From contig JADCRB010000054.1 in NCBI GenBank assembly GCA_021464245.1, positions 1,048,586 through 1,112,585 on the forward strand: 64,000 bases of DNA. The letters are read 5' to 3'. This DNA comes from Carallia brachiata (Eukaryota > Streptophyta > Magnoliopsida > Malpighiales > Rhizophoraceae). Under the pieces are notes generated by a model that worked only from the letters and a program-made list of their open reading frames with translations, had not been told where the DNA came from and made no database searches. A program made the position numbers and the translations under genes. Shown one piece after another: positions 1 to 12,839 of the stretch (its first letter is position 1; every line of letters starts with the position of its first letter).

Positions 1-1165
1 CATGCTACAATTCCTAACCATAATTCCCTCCAATACTCATCCAATAAAAATCCATAAATGGAATGAAAATTATTCAGTCCTCTACCATTATTAAGAAGAA
101 TTTAGTATGCAATTTAATTTTAGATAGTATAGTAGTTACTTTGTTGTTACTTGTTACCTAATTTTTTCCTATTGACAAATGCTGCCACCACCCAAACAAG
201 AATCCATGGGGGTAAAATTATTAGGTTTAAATGGACATCTCCAGCCCAAAGAGATGGTAAAAAAGTTGTGGGATACTAGGAAGAAAGCCATCAAGTTCAA
301 ACTTGATCCAGAATTGGCAATTCCAAAGGCAAGCCAATTGCCCAAATTTCACTTTGGACTTTATGAGTTGCCAGGAAGCGCATGAGATTGCATCTCCATA
401 AAAAAAATAATAGAAAGATGCTTAGCAAAATTTTTTTTTAAGTAAGATTAAAGTATGATCAAAGTAATGTGTATCGTCAACTGATTAAAATTAAAAAAAA
501 AAAAAGCAATTAAGTGAACTGTGTGACAACTATAATACTATTTAAAATTAAATTGTATTATAAAGTCTAAAACAATAATATTACGAGAATGTCTATAAAA
601 TAAAAAAAATTGTGTCCACAAAAAAAAGTGACATATTGTAATATTATAATTATTGACTGAATATCATAAAAAAAAACCCTTGTGTCATAATTCAAAATAT
701 ATATTTAACTTACTATGACACAAGGTGTCAAGGATGTTGAATTGGACCAAAACTTTAGTTTTTGAGTTTTTTTTTTTATTAGCATAAATATTCCCCGCGA
801 GGACATTGTTTTATCTCAATTGTGGTTTGTCAGGCTGTAATAAAGCCCAAAAAATTGATAAAAGATAAACTGAATTCTCATTTACCAAAATGCTCATTTT
901 CTCTATGAACCATCTTATTTCAATAAAATATTGTTTATAAAATCATTTGGTTTTGATGGAGAAAAAACTATTATTTATTGGCTCTTCGTCGGCGCAATTT
1001 TATATTTTATGGAAATAAAATTTAAAAAATCTAAAAGATAAAATACATAATTCTATAAACGGTGGAAAAAGGAAAAAAAAAAAGGTGTTTGTCGTCACGC
1101 TGTTAAAAACTGAAAAAACCGCTCTATATATACCAATCCCCACGGGGCACAGGTGCTATTTAAAT
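1..1165. other. AT-rich intergenic sequence
   Basis: No gene is supported here. A 68-codon open frame at 179-385 (+) encodes a lysine-rich peptide ending in FGLYELPGSA. I do not recognise it; it has a plain ATG but no family signature, and it could be the end of a decayed gene. The remainder is A/T-rich with homopolymer runs. Confidence 0.5.
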
Positions 1166-1167
1166 AA

Positions 1168-1498
1168 GGAAAAAAAATTCTTTTAATATAATATATAAAA
1201 TACCACTAATTTTAATTAAAATAATAAATTTAAAATAAATTTTAAAAAATAATAAATTTATCACTAATTTTATCTAAAATAATAAATTTAATATATTATA
1301 AAATTTTTCAAATAAAATTTATATATTTTAATGTTATAGTAATAATTTACATAATTATATTTATCAAAATATATATATTTTTATAAATCTGTTATTAAAA
1401 TTAATAAATTTATTATTTTAATAAATTAATGTTATATTTATTATTTTTAAAAATTAATATTAAATTTATTATTTTAATTAAAATTAAGAATTTTTTTT
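1168..1498. repeat. AT-rich inverted-repeat element, MITE-like
   Basis: The two ends are near-complementary. The left end reads AAAAAAATTCTT followed within about 30 bases by TAATTTTAATTAAAATAATAAATT. The right end reads the complement of the same order, finishing TTAAGAATTTTTTTTT. The interior is almost pure A/T and has no ORF. This fits a short non-autonomous DNA transposon or foldback element of about 330 bp. The low sequence complexity weakens the call, and I could not define a target duplication. Confidence 0.35.
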
Positions 1499-1549
1499 TG
1501 TACATTAATCTATATCATTTTATTTTTTAATTATGTTTTATTTATAAAA

Positions 1550-3252
1550 TTTTTAGAGAGATAGAGGAAGAAAGACAGACAAACAGAGACAAAGAGAAAC
1601 AAACATTTTGTAAGAGAGAGAGAGAGACAGAGAGAAAGGGAAACTCAAGATCTTATCAGATCGACCACAGAATTGTAAGAAAATTTCCATCACATTATTT
1701 CTGTTCTTGGGGGCTATGTTTTCTGTGTTTTTTTTCGTTGCTGATGTTTATGTCTTCCTTTTTGTTTTTTTTTTTTAATAATTTTCTTGTAGGAAGAATG
1801 GTTGATCTGTAAGGTAATTGTTGCCTTCCTTCTTTCATCTTTTTTAACGTTTGACCTTTCATTTTTAACTTCCCAAAGCTTTTCCTTTGAGGTTTTAGCT
1901 GTCGGTTTTGTTGCTTCTTTGTTTTTTTCCTGGGCATATTTTTGGCCTCTTATTGGATATATATATATATTTTTCAGATTTTGAGGGGAATTTTGATGCT
2001 TGCTTAGAAAGGAGGGATCTTGGAAGTTTTCATTCATCAATCTCGTTCTGGGGTTTTCAAGTTTCGCCATTGTTAATACAAAGTTGGGTCATTTCTGTTT
2101 TCTTGGCTTATCTTTTTCATCTTTATTGTTTGTAATTTTTTTTTAATTTTTCACTTTTTTTTTTTTTTTTGTGGGCTGCCTCTTTCCTTTTGATGAATTC
2201 TTTTTCGGGTATTTTGTTTTTTGGATATTTGGGTACTTAAATGGATTTATTATATTTCCATTTTGCGTACCATGTGGTAATTGAACTCCTCTTTCTCTCT
2301 CTCTCTCTCTCAGTGTCTTCCCTTATTCATTTGGATTTAAGTTAATATGTGAGATTGCTCTTTTTTGCTTGTAAAGTTTGTTTCTTGGCCTTCAAACAAC
2401 GTTTGTTTTCTTTTTTTCCATTTTTTTTTTAGTTAGTCTTTTCCTTAGTATCACTTTATGTAACCGTCATAGTTTTTTTTTATTTTTTATTTTTTACTGT
2501 CTTTTTTAAAGTATATTGTTGACCTCTCCTTTCTTACTTTTTTTTTTTTCTTTTGTTTATTGAGGGAGGGAATGGAGAACTGGGAAGAGAGTTGATATCA
2601 TTATAAGATGTCACAATTAGGGCAAAATGGGATTGTTGTTATGTGTTGTATGTGGGATTTCTGTTTTCCTCACTGATGTTTATTGGTTTATTTAAGATCT
2701 CTCTCTCTGCCCTCTCCCTGTCCATTCAGGCATGTGTACTGCATTCGTTTATGTATGTATGGAGCTATGTACAGACCTGTACATGTATGTATGGATGTGT
2801 GTGTGTGTGTATGCCTGTCTTGCCCATTATGTGCAACTTATTATCCCAATTCAATGACAATTGTGCACAATTTGCCAACTGTTATCGAACCTCTTTGAAT
2901 CCCAGCTTGAATTTCCTGGTGGTTTGGTGCTTTCTCTGGCCATCTGTTCGATTATTTTTCACAGATTTCCCTAGTTTTAGTTGTGAACGGGCAGGAATAA
3001 GAGTTGTAGGTTGATATAGAAAAAGTGGTTGAGTTGTCTTTTTAATTCAAAGCCTCTGGTAGTTTCTATTTGTTTGTGTGAACAATAAAATGGTTAAAGC
3101 ACTAAAAGAATTGTGTTTGTTCACGTCCATGATAACAAAGGTTTCTTTAATTTCCGTAGTCTGTGTTATCTTTGCTTCAAGCTAAAATAATTTATTTATG
3201 ATTCAAGTTAAAATATCTTGTGTTGTTAAGCTGTTACTTTTCATGCAGTTTG
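1550..3252 (+). promoter_or_regulatory. Leader region of the WDL pseudogene
   Basis: A purine-rich GA tract (about 1555-1640, GAGAGAGA-type) is followed by T-rich, intron-like sequence. It ends at an acceptor-like TTTCATGCAG just before the ATG at 3253. This is the usual form of a plant 5' UTR with a leader intron. Open frames inside it (for example around 1695-2135) are low-complexity chance frames. A CT repeat lies at about 2293 and a GT repeat at about 2800. Confidence 0.35.
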
Positions 3253-5315
3253 ATGGGAAGAGAATTTACCGGTGCACAGATGGACAAAAAGCTGAATGGT
3301 GTTGTACTGAAGTCAAATCGTATGTCACATGATGTAGACCATGTTGCTCGTAGAATTTCTGAAGATACCATTGAAGCAAAGGAACATGAGAAGGAAAGCG
3401 GTGCAGGAGACTTCACTGTTGACAACTTGTGAAAAGCATGACGTTTTGTGTGTCAAAAGCACAAATTTTGGTGCTGATCTTCCTGAGGAAAAAAACCTGA
3501 AACCTGGTGCTCAGAAGTCAAGTGATGATAAAAATTCAGATTCTCCGACGGTAAAATTAGTTGGTATTAGAAATGAGCATGTGCAACAAACGGTTCCCCA
3601 GTCACGTTCTCTAGCAACTGAAAAGCTTGCAGTTTGAATAATTCAGTGACTGTGAACAATTTGCAGTCCCCTACTGCTGCAAAGATTTCACAGGCAAGTA
3701 AAATGCTAAATGTCGATACTTGGAATGAAGCAAAATGTGCTGGTTTTCTTTCACTAATTCAGAACCACATGCACGTCAGTTTTTTTTTTGTTTTTTTTTT
3801 TTTCCTCCCTTTTTCCTCCCTGTCCCCAGCCCTAAAAGTCTCCCGTTTTGTGTGGTGGCTCTAATTTTGTTCATTTGCAAATGTCGATACTTGGAATGAA
3901 GCAAAGGTATTTTTTGATCTTACCGGTTTGCCACAGTGGTAGTTGTTTAACATAAACAATGCTCCTAAGCTTTCCTTGCTCCTTGAAGTTTTCATTGCTT
4001 GCATGCAATTGAAATTTATGATAAGATATGAAATTGCCCGTCGATTCAAAATGCTTTAATTTTCATTTGAATACACTGACTTTGGAAGTTATGCTGTTTA
4101 CTGCAGCCAAATTCACCACTTACGGCAAAGAAGCCATTACAATTTGGTAATAAGCATCATCTTGATGAAGACGACAGTTGGTCTGTTGTTTCCTCGTATC
4201 CTCTTTTGACTTAAAGAAACTGCATTTTGTTATGTTTCTGCCAAAGATGCGTGGAATATAGAAGGGCCCTTTTTTTTGGGAACCTTTATTTTCTTTTGAA
4301 TATTGCTTTCTTGTGACTGAAAATGTTATCCTTAGCGATGTGTAGTAATGCTGCATCTGTGAAAACGGTTAAATCTGTAACAATTGGAACAGCTCCAACA
4401 TTTAGATCTGCTGAACGTGCAGAGAGACGTAGGGAGGTATCTTCTCATCAAATAATTATGCAAAGCATGTTCCTTGAACTATTTAAAAAAAATCTTGGCG
4501 ATTGTATTACGTCTAATAAGCTAATTTTATTCATTTTTGTGTTCTAGTTTTATTCAAAACTAGAGGAAAAGCACCGAGCTTTGGAGGCGAGCGAAGCCAA
4601 GCGGAAGCAAGGAGCAAGGTAGACTTCTTTCTTCAGTGTCTTTTATATACTGCTTTTTTGTGGGTCAAGTATCTCTTACACTCAATATGTCTCTTATAAA
4701 CAGTATATTTACATGTTTTTATGTATTTTCGAGGGGATGGGATGGGTTGGCTGGTGGGACGTTTGATAGTTTTTCTGCTTGTTCAAGCAATCATTCAAAG
4801 GATTCTTTTTCCTTTTTCAGGAAGAGCAAGAAGCAGCCATCAAGCAGCTTAGAAAGAACATGGCATACAAGCAAATCCAGTACCTAATTTTTACCATGAA
4901 CCACCTCCACCGAAGGCTGAATTGAAGAAGGTATGTGATCAAAGCTTTTGTCCTCATTCTCGTTGCTGCTCATGCGGAATGTCTTTACATTTGAGTTATG
5001 TTTTTTGGTGCCAGCTTCCATTGACACGACCAAAGTCGCCGAACTTAAACCGCAGAAAGAGCTGCACTGATGCAATTCATCATCTCAAAAGGACGTGGGA
5101 AAGCATTGTGCTCGGCATCGCCACAGCATGGGTGATCATAAAGAAGTTTCTACCGTGCCCAACTCTGCCAAAAAAAAGGTTCAGTTCAGCCAACAAGCCA
5201 CGAATATAGCACACGCAAAATCAAAGATCGAGCTAAACTGGAACATGTTACCACAAAAGCCATTCCTGACAAGATCACTGAGCAGACAAATCCAGACATC
5301 TCCGTTAAGTCGTGA
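3253..5315 (+). pseudogene. WVD2-LIKE (WDL) / TPX2-family microtubule protein pseudogene
   Basis: The parent family binds microtubules through a C-terminal TPX2 domain. Exon-like blocks sit at about 3253-3693, 4107-4195, 4346-4436, 4548-4618, 4821-4930 and 5015-5315, mostly flanked by GT/AG; the first donor reads GC. They translate to recognisable WDL pieces: an N-terminal MGREFTG with KSNRMSHD, VKSTNFGADLPE, the block APTFRSAERAERR, then KLEEKHRALEA, EEQEAAIKQLRKN, PLTRPKSPNLNRRKSC, and a C-terminal KITEQTNPDISVKS before TGA at 5313. The frame must change at about 3400, 3630, 4592, 4868, 5085 and 5215 to follow the family, so no full protein can be made. A 27-base piece at 3709-3735 recurs at 3879-3905. 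Identification rests on family memory; the frameshifts are read directly. Confidence 0.8.
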
Positions 5316-7184
5316 ATTGCTGGTTTTTACTAACTCTTTAGTTGGAAAACATCTCAAGCTTCGATCTTCATGATATTGGATGTTTCTGAGAGAGAAAAGG
5401 GCCTGCTTCTTTTCGGCTGCTGAGGACTCTTACTTCATGTGGTTTGTGTCAATGTGAAACGTACATACATGTCATGTTATATGGAAAGAATTTCTGACTT
5501 CGCATATGGACCAGATCTCTTACATTCCTCTTACATCTTCTCGCATCAGCCAATGTACTTTTGCCTTGCATTCTTTAGAAACTTTAATGTACTGTTTGTT
5601 GTTCTATTAGGTGTATGATGCATCTTCCTTGGACATTTTTTGTTCTCACCCATTGCTGAGGATGCATGACTTTACTAACAATCCTGGCATTTTCTTTCTT
5701 TTGTAAAATGAAAAGGTGATTTTGCATATGACATGGTTAGTGTTTCTTGGGCTAACTAAACCAACATTGATACTTTTACTCAATCTGCAAGTCCTGGAGT
5801 TATACTTTCTTTCTGGCACTAAATGATGGCGAATTTGTAACTGGAATCGATGAGGATAAATTTAGCAGACACCCTGTTGGCACTTCAGCGACGCCCTTAT
5901 CCAACCAAGCCTGGGCCACTCAACATCCGAAGTCTTGGGCAAGCCTAGCCAATTATTAAAAAAAAAAAAAAACCTCTCCTTTCCAATTTGTTTCTCCTTC
6001 TAAAAACAATGAACAATTTCCTTCACCATCCATTTCCCTCTTTCTTTTGACTCCCAAAATTCTCCCCGAAAGTCATCAACTCTGCTCATCTCCTTCAATG
6101 TTTCACCCACCCAAAACCCTGGAAACTACTTGCAGTTCCAACAGCCAACAGCAAGAGAAACTCCATGGATGTGGCCCAACATAACCCACAAACAACAACC
6201 GCAAGAAAATTAAAATAATGATACGGGCACCTCTCTCTCTCTCCCTCCCGGCTGTCAATTCTCCGGAAAAGGTACAGTCAACCTGGATGATGCTCGAATC
6301 CCAGTTGGCCCACCGTCTTTTTCTTTTTCCTTTTTTTTAGACCACCCAGTATTTAGTTTGATTGACTAATTTAAACCGACTCGAATAAAATTTCAAAAGG
6401 CGATAAAAATATCCAAATAAAGTATTTAACGTGACTGCATTTTTAGAATTCCAAACTAAAACTTTAATTAAACGAATTCAAATCCTTGTCGTCTGAGACG
6501 ATTCCTGCTGATTGACCCACCATCTTTTGTGTATTATAATATGCGAAGGTTGTAAGGCATGGCGGGCCTGGTTCCTTTGATCTCGGAGATGGGAAACCTC
6601 ATGGGCGGTTGCTTTTCCATGACATTGTCCCGTGCAAAATATTTGGTATTATTCTAAGATCAAAATAATACGTGTGTTATTATTAAATAATTATAATTAA
6701 AAAAATAAATTATTATTAAAAAATAATAATTACTTCAATACTAAATATAATAACGAGATGTATAAAAGAGTTTAAAAATTTATGTCAGGAAGAATTTTCA
6801 TATTACATCCACACAGATTTACTGTAAAATCGTATAAATTATAAATATAATAAAAAAATAATTTTTTTATTATAGTTATAATTTTCAGTATTTATAAATC
6901 ATACAATTATATAACAAATTTATTAAATTATAATCTAAAAATTTTTCTAACAATCATATAACAGTATTCATAATAAAATCCTTTTTCTTACAGCACATTA
7001 ATTGTTTGCCCGCTTCTTTTCAAACGTAATTAGAGACTTGTAATTATCGAATTATAGTAATGGCGTAATGAAAACCACAGACGTGTGCCTCAACAAATAC
7101 CGTAATTATAACAATTAATAAAGTGACGTAAACCCAAAGGAAATTAGAATAGCCACCTGTCAAACAATTATTTGTGGGTTTTTG
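5316..7184. other. Pseudogene 3' flank and intergenic sequence
   Basis: The first few hundred bases look like the 3' UTR of the WDL relic. After that there is unannotated sequence, with an AT-rich block at about 6640-6960 holding short inverted A/T repeats. No ORF, tRNA or recognised transposon end was found. Confidence 0.4.
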
Positions 7185-8157
7185 GAACCCTCTCTCTAAT
7201 CTTCCGTCTCTCTCTAAACTCTCTCAAGTTTAGACACCTACAACCACTGCCACCCATCTTGCTGGCCGGCGGCGGTGGTATCACCTTCGTCGGCCAGCCA
7301 CCAGTTTTTCTCCTCCTTTAGCCTCAGCACTGTCTTTTTCTCTCTCATCTCCTCTGTTCGTTCCTGTTTTCTATCTTCTTCCACCCCGTTTGCTCCCACC
7401 CTTGCAGACTCCCAAATCCTCTGTGATGGGGCTATTTGGTTTAGTTTTTTTCAGTTCTGTCTTCAATAAAGTCACCTATAGCCTTCCTCATTCCAGATCT
7501 ACTCCCTTCGATCATTTTCCACCATCTCTGCAGTTTCCGGTACCGGCGGCGTTGCCGGCGTTGCTGCCTCAACTGCAGTCATTACCGCCGGCACCGCCGT
7601 ACCGACCGCCGACGAGAATGTCGGAGACCATGTCGCTGCAGCTTGAGTTTGAGCCACCAGTGTCGTCCCCTGTTTTGCCACCTCTGCCGGAGCAACTGTT
7701 GCCACTGCCCACACTAACTTCTTCGCTGACCATGTGCTCGCCGCCCCCGGCCATTCGGCCGGCGGCGTCGCCATTATTGATCACCGTATCCTCCACTGGA
7801 TTGAATAGGAAATGCTTTTGTTTGAGTTTGGTGACTTGTAATATCTGTTTGTCTCCTTATATTATGTTTTTGTCTGTTTCAGAAATTGTTGCGTGGTATT
7901 CTCAATCGATTTCTGATGTAGGTCCGCCAAAGTGCGGTATGTGCTGCTTCATGCAGCTTTCTTTAATCGAATTTAATTCGGTAGGTTGTTTCGGACTCTG
8001 TGTCCGTCCGATTAATGGTCAGTTTGACCATATATCATGTAGGCCTTTTGTGCCGTTTTCACTTTCCTGCTTTAAGCAGGTATTTTCGAGACTTTGTGTT
8101 GGTCTTATGTACGAATGCGCTGAATATTAATGCAATGTTTCTGTTTGAGTAAAAAAA
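7185..8157 (+). mobile_element. Possible truncated, poly(A)-tailed retroelement remnant
   Basis: The block starts in CT-rich sequence, passes through a GC-rich CCGGCGG section at 7265-7280 and 7545-7770, and ends in an A16-type run at about 8150-8166. That form (C-rich 5' UTR, 3' UTR, terminal poly(A)) suits a deleted LINE or a retrocopy. A 246-codon open frame at 7390-8130 is Pro/Ser/Leu-rich in its first half and Cys-rich in its second. It matches no family I know and shows no reverse transcriptase motif. I could not find a clear target duplication. A lineage-specific transcript is the alternative. Confidence 0.3.
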
Positions 8158-8374
8158 AAAAAAAAACAATGATTTGACAATTGTCATGTGAGGAAAAATA
8201 AACAAACAATAAGATAAACATTGCAAGAAGACTGAAAACCCAAGCCACGGCAATTTTGTTAGTTAAAAGCTGATAATCACAGCACTACCCCATGCGTTAA
8301 CTAGCGAATTTACAATTTTGCCCAAGAAAGTTCCTAATTCATAACACAAAGACTGGACCCCACACCACCACCTC

Positions 8375-9075
8375 TCACTTCTTCGCCTTCCTCGGCGCCG
8401 CTTTCTTCCTCGCCGGCGACTTCACGGTCTTCGGCTTCTTCACGCTCTTCTTCACCGGAACTGCCTTCCTCGGCTTTGTCACCTTCTTTCCCGGCGAAGT
8501 CCTGGCCGCCGTTTTCGCCGCCTTGGCGGGCTTAGCAACCGCCTTCGGCTTCGGCCTCGCTGCTGCCTCCGATTTAGACTTCGGCTTGGCAGCCGTCTTC
8601 GCCTTGGCTACTGGAGCCTTCGCTTTAGCCTTAGAATCGGCAGCAGCAGCAGCTTTCTTCGCCACCGCCGCAGGGAGCTTGAACGAGTTCTTGACCTTGA
8701 CGAGCTTGCCGGAGGCGACGAGCCGTTTCAACTGAAGCAGTAGAAGCTTCCGGAAATTCGCAGGCAAGCTCTTGTGCTTCTCTTCGATGAACTTCGCGAT
8801 CGCGTACTGGCTCGATCCGGTCCTCTCTTTCAACGCCACAATCGCAACGCTCACCATCTAAAGAGAGAAACAAAATTTAAATTAAAAACAAAAACGACAA
8901 TATCTAGAGAGAGAAAAATGAATGAGAAGAGATGAATTACCTCGTAGAAGGACGGATAAGCGCGTGGAGAGCGTGGCTTCTTTTCGCCGGCGCCGGCTGT
9001 CTTTTTCGCTTTCGACGCCTTAGGTTTGGCGGCCGCGGCTGCCGGAGTACGGGTGGCTACGGCGGTTTCTGCCAT
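8375..9075 (-). CDS. Linker histone H1
   Basis: H1 binds linker DNA at the nucleosome entry/exit and compacts chromatin in the nucleus. Two exons are clear: 9075-8941 (45 codons) and 8857-8375, joined across an 83-base GT-AG intron. They give a 205-residue protein, normal for plant H1. Exon 1 encodes the Ala/Lys-rich N-tail and the start of the H15 winged-helix domain (PRAYPSFYE). Exon 2 continues it with MVSVAIVALKERTGSSQ, the FIEEKHKSLP segment and KRLVASGKLVKVKNSFKLP. The rest is a long Ala/Lys/Pro tail with KAKA and KPKA repeats and an SPGKK motif. The exon 2 ATG is internal and not the true start, because the H15 domain begins in exon 1. The GC-rich coding sequence contrasts with its AT-rich surroundings. 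Confidence 0.95.
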
Positions 9076-9260
9076 GGAACTAACTCAGCCAATCGGAGCG
9101 AACCTTGAGAGAGAGAGAGAGGGCGAGGGAGAGATTGTTTAGAGAGAGAAAACTCGATGTGAGATAACGGGAGAGGGGGGACGGTTTTAAATAGAGGGAA
9201 AATGGTGTGCTGTGATTGGTGGAGAAGCATGCGACACGGATCGAGAAGATTAAAAGGGTT
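9076..9260 (-). promoter_or_regulatory. Histone H1 promoter and 5' UTR
   Basis: Reading on the minus strand, a TATTTAAAA TATA-like box lies at about 9185-9193 and a CCAAT box at about 9212-9219 (CACCAATCACAG). A CT-rich 5' UTR (about 9105-9150) leads to the ATG at 9075. The TATA, CCAAT and short-leader layout is usual for a strongly expressed histone gene. I did not see a perfect histone octamer. Confidence 0.5.
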
Positions 9261-11139
9261 TTGAATTCGAGCCGTTGGATCGTGTGCTTATCTACGGCTA
9301 CAATTGAATTCTTGGGGAGGTGGCGGATTGAGGGGAAAATGGGCCTTTGTTGTTATGGGGTTGTGTTTTTTTGAGTTGATTTGTAATGGCCGTAGCGTGC
9401 GCTGAGTTTGTTGGATTTTATGAAATTTGAAGATTTAGACAAGGTTAGAATTAAGCTTCTTCTTTTTTTTTTTTTTTCTTGAGTGCTTTAACTAATTTTT
9501 ATATTGTTCAGGAAAATTTAATTGAATTTTCAATTTTAGGTTTGAATTTGATAGCTTTAAAATAAGGTTTCTTGTCAATTTTCTTACACCAGATGTAATT
9601 CAATAATCTTTTTAATGTGGAAGTTTTGTACATTCAATAATGTTTTTAGTTTGCATGTATTGTTTTAATTGGACGCTGACATGCTTTAGCATCTTGACGT
9701 AGATTTCAAACATGTGTGTGTGTGTGTGTGTGTTCAAAAGTAGGTTTCAAAGGTAGTTTTTTTTTTTTTTTGGGTCATTCAAAAATAAAATTTTAATTGG
9801 AAGAAATTCTAGAGTTGTAGCTTATGGTAAGACTGTTCAATAACCGTTCAACTTGTATTACACATACCTGTATTTTTTAAAATTACAAAGAAAAAAGTAC
9901 TTGTAATTTTTATTTTTCAAATTTACCAAAGTCATATTAACAGCGATTTAAATTAACGATTTAAATGCAAACTTTTCTTTAAATCTGTCTAATCTAATCA
10001 GCAAACACCCTAGCAGATAGATACCAGCTCCAATTTGGGTACCAGTTTTAGGCCGGTATAAGCCCGTGGACGTGTCTAGATATCGCCGTGACATTTTTAG
10101 AGATTTCGGAGCTCAGCATCCTTCAGCACCAGAAAATTTGGTATTTAAAAATTTATCTAAATATAATTATATTTTAATTTTTTACAATTATTATGATATT
10201 TGTTATAATAAAAAAATAATAACATATACTTTTTCTTTTTATTATTAAAAATATCACAATAATTGCAAAAGTTTAAAGCGTCATTATATTTAAACAAAAA
10301 TTCAGATAAAATTCCTTTGATATTGTAATATTTCTGTTTGGGGATGGACTGCAGCAGGGGTCCATAATTCTTTTAACATATTCAGTTTTTCAGTTCGAGC
10401 TTCTAATTCGAATACAATATACCAACAAATAGAGACTAATAATTCGAAGTCATTCCCCAACTGTCTTCTCCTCAAAATCAGCTGATGGAAGTCTGAAATA
10501 TCTTTCAAAAAACATATTCTTTTTTTTTACAGAAAAAAAATTTAAAAAACATATTCAGTTTTCAGGTAGTCTGGTTCAAGCATAGAGCATAGTCCATTGC
10601 ACGTTCCGGCTATTGACACCACATAAATTGCCCCACTAGACATCAGGCCCCCTTGCCCATTTCCGCACTCCACGGACATCAATTTCTGTGGATGCCAAAC
10701 CCCTTAAACCACAAACTTCCAATCACCAGTTGTTAGAGAAGTCAAAATAAATTTTTGAATTAGATTCAAATTAAATTACTTTAAATTTGATTATTTTAGA
10801 TTAGATTATTTTTAGATGAAGTTCTCTTTAGGTCATTTCAAGATGGGGTCATTCGGGTTCATGTTGGGTTCAAATCATGATAATGTAACAGTTTTTATAA
10901 AAAATTTCAAAATCTTAAAAAATTCCTGAAACTTTGTAGAAAATTTTTAAAAATAAAAAAATCATAGAATAAAAAATTGACTGTATCGGTCTGCATGAGT
11001 CCACATCCTCCCAAATTGTAAGGATTTAGATTAGTTACAGTTTTAAAATTTTACAATTTGCTCATGACAGATTGTGTGCAAATTAAGATCTATAATATGC
11101 TTAATTCGACCCGATCCGTCCTTTTTAATATATATATCA
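9261..11139. other. Intergenic sequence
   Basis: No supported gene. It contains a (TG)n microsatellite at about 9713-9732, several poly(T) runs and AT-rich DNA. The 60-70 codon frames here carry no family motif. Confidence 0.4.
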
Positions 11140-11752
11140 TCTATATGTAAGTATATAAAGTTGAATCTAAGAGAAAATTTCAACTTTTCTTTCTCTGTCA
11201 CTTGCTCATCTCTCATAAATTTACAAATTAAAAATATTAAAATATCTTATAATTATTAAAATTTTATTACAATAAAAATTAAGATTTTATAAATCAATTA
11301 ATATAAATATAATTGTAATCTAATAAGAATTCTATTAATTTATATAGTAATACTTTGATTTTGATTGAATTTTTATAATTATAAAATTTTCTAATAAAGG
11401 AAATCAATAAAGAAAAGTATTCTTGAATTCTCCTATTTAAAAAAGAAAAAATATGGTAACCAAAAAAATATTAAGAAAATCTCTCAATAAATGAAAAATC
11501 TCTCAAATATACCGATCTTTTCATAAAAAGGAAAAAATAGAATTACGTTAAAATTTCCTCAAATGAGAAAAAAAATACTTCCAATTTTTTCTTTTTTTAA
11601 AAATAGAAAAATTGTTTTATTTTCTCAAAGAAATTTAAAAATTCCTAAAAATTAATACTCAAAATTAGAATATCTTTTGATTTTTTTTAAAAATAAAATA
11701 AATTTATTAATAAATATGATTAAATCCGCGCGTTGTACCGGTCTATTACTAG
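11140..11752 (+). mobile_element. Non-autonomous Helitron
   Basis: The element begins with TCTATATG directly after an A and ends in CTAG directly before a T, which is the A^T insertion pattern of Helitrons. About 12 bases before the end lies a GC-rich hairpin-like segment (CCGCGCGTTGTACCGG), also a Helitron hallmark. It is 613 bp, very AT-rich and non-coding, so it would depend on an autonomous RepHel element elsewhere. A second copy at 12924-13524 aligns along most of its length. Confidence 0.7.
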
Positions 11753-12839
11753 TATATAAAATATAATAATGAAAGTTTAGAAAATATTTACACACTTATA
11801 CACTGTGGTAGCCTTTGTTGCTGGGATTCAATTTTTTAATTTTTTAATAATGATATTTTAATAGAATTAGAATTTCAATAATGATAATCTTTCTTAGTAT
11901 TCTATATAAAAATTAGAATTTTAATTTAAAAAAATTTAAAATTTTTTTTTGACATAATAAAGACACAAGTATCTTTACTAGCATAATTATTCTTTTACTT
12001 TCTTTTAACCAGATTTTTCAATTTTAAAGTTTTATCTTTTTCTTCTAAACAATTTCTCATCAAAATTAGTTTAACTATTGATAATTGTTTAATTTTCATT
12101 TTTTTGTTTGATTGTTTTCTTTCTTCTCTTTCTTTTTTTTTTTTCCCTTTTGCCCTTTTTGTTACTTTTCCTCCTCGTTCTACAAATTTTCATTGATTTT
12201 TTGCCTAATAAATTTTAACAAATATGTTGTCTGTTGGTTTGTTTATCTCAGGCTAAAGTTGCAATTTCACATATTGAGAAGGTTGAGTAGATCCTAACAA
12301 AGACGTGGCATGGTCTTAATACGGAATTTCACACAATCTTATTTCTCTTTATCGGGACCATTTGCATGTATTTTAAAAATTACAAGGATTAAACTATTTA
12401 TTACCAAAATAGTTTTTTTTATTATTTTTAAGTTTCAAAATACGACATAGATAAAATCATATATGTTAAATTTCTATTTGAGAAAAACTAATTTTTTTAT
12501 ATATATCAATATATTACTTTTAACTAACGAGTGACGTGTTACAAATATATTGATTTATAATTACTGATTATTATTGCAAAAAAAATTAGACTGGATACAA
12601 TATATATATTTTTTCTCCTTGTGCTTGCAGATCTAGTCAAGACGTTGGAATTAATATTGGCACAAGCTTACGGTACGGGATTGTAAAAAAGGTTTGCTTT
12701 CTTTCGTCGTCTTACAATCTGCATATTTAGAATTTTGGATTTATACCTGTGACCTATAATTACTTTCCGTGATTCATATTTTTTTTATTTGATATCCCTG
12801 TTATAGAGAATATTGCAATCATCTCTGTAATTATTTTAT
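11753..12839. other. Intergenic sequence between Helitron copies
   Basis: AT-rich sequence with no gene signature. A 61-codon frame at 12112-12297 is a poly-pyrimidine artefact (Phe/Ser-rich). Confidence 0.4.

Noticed and set aside
1695..2135. Overlapping small frames on both strands
   Set aside because: T-rich leader sequence; the peptides are low-complexity and contradict each other.
7390..8130. A protein-coding gene of 246 codons
   Set aside because: No family, biased composition and a poly(A) end; kept only as a possible retroelement remnant.
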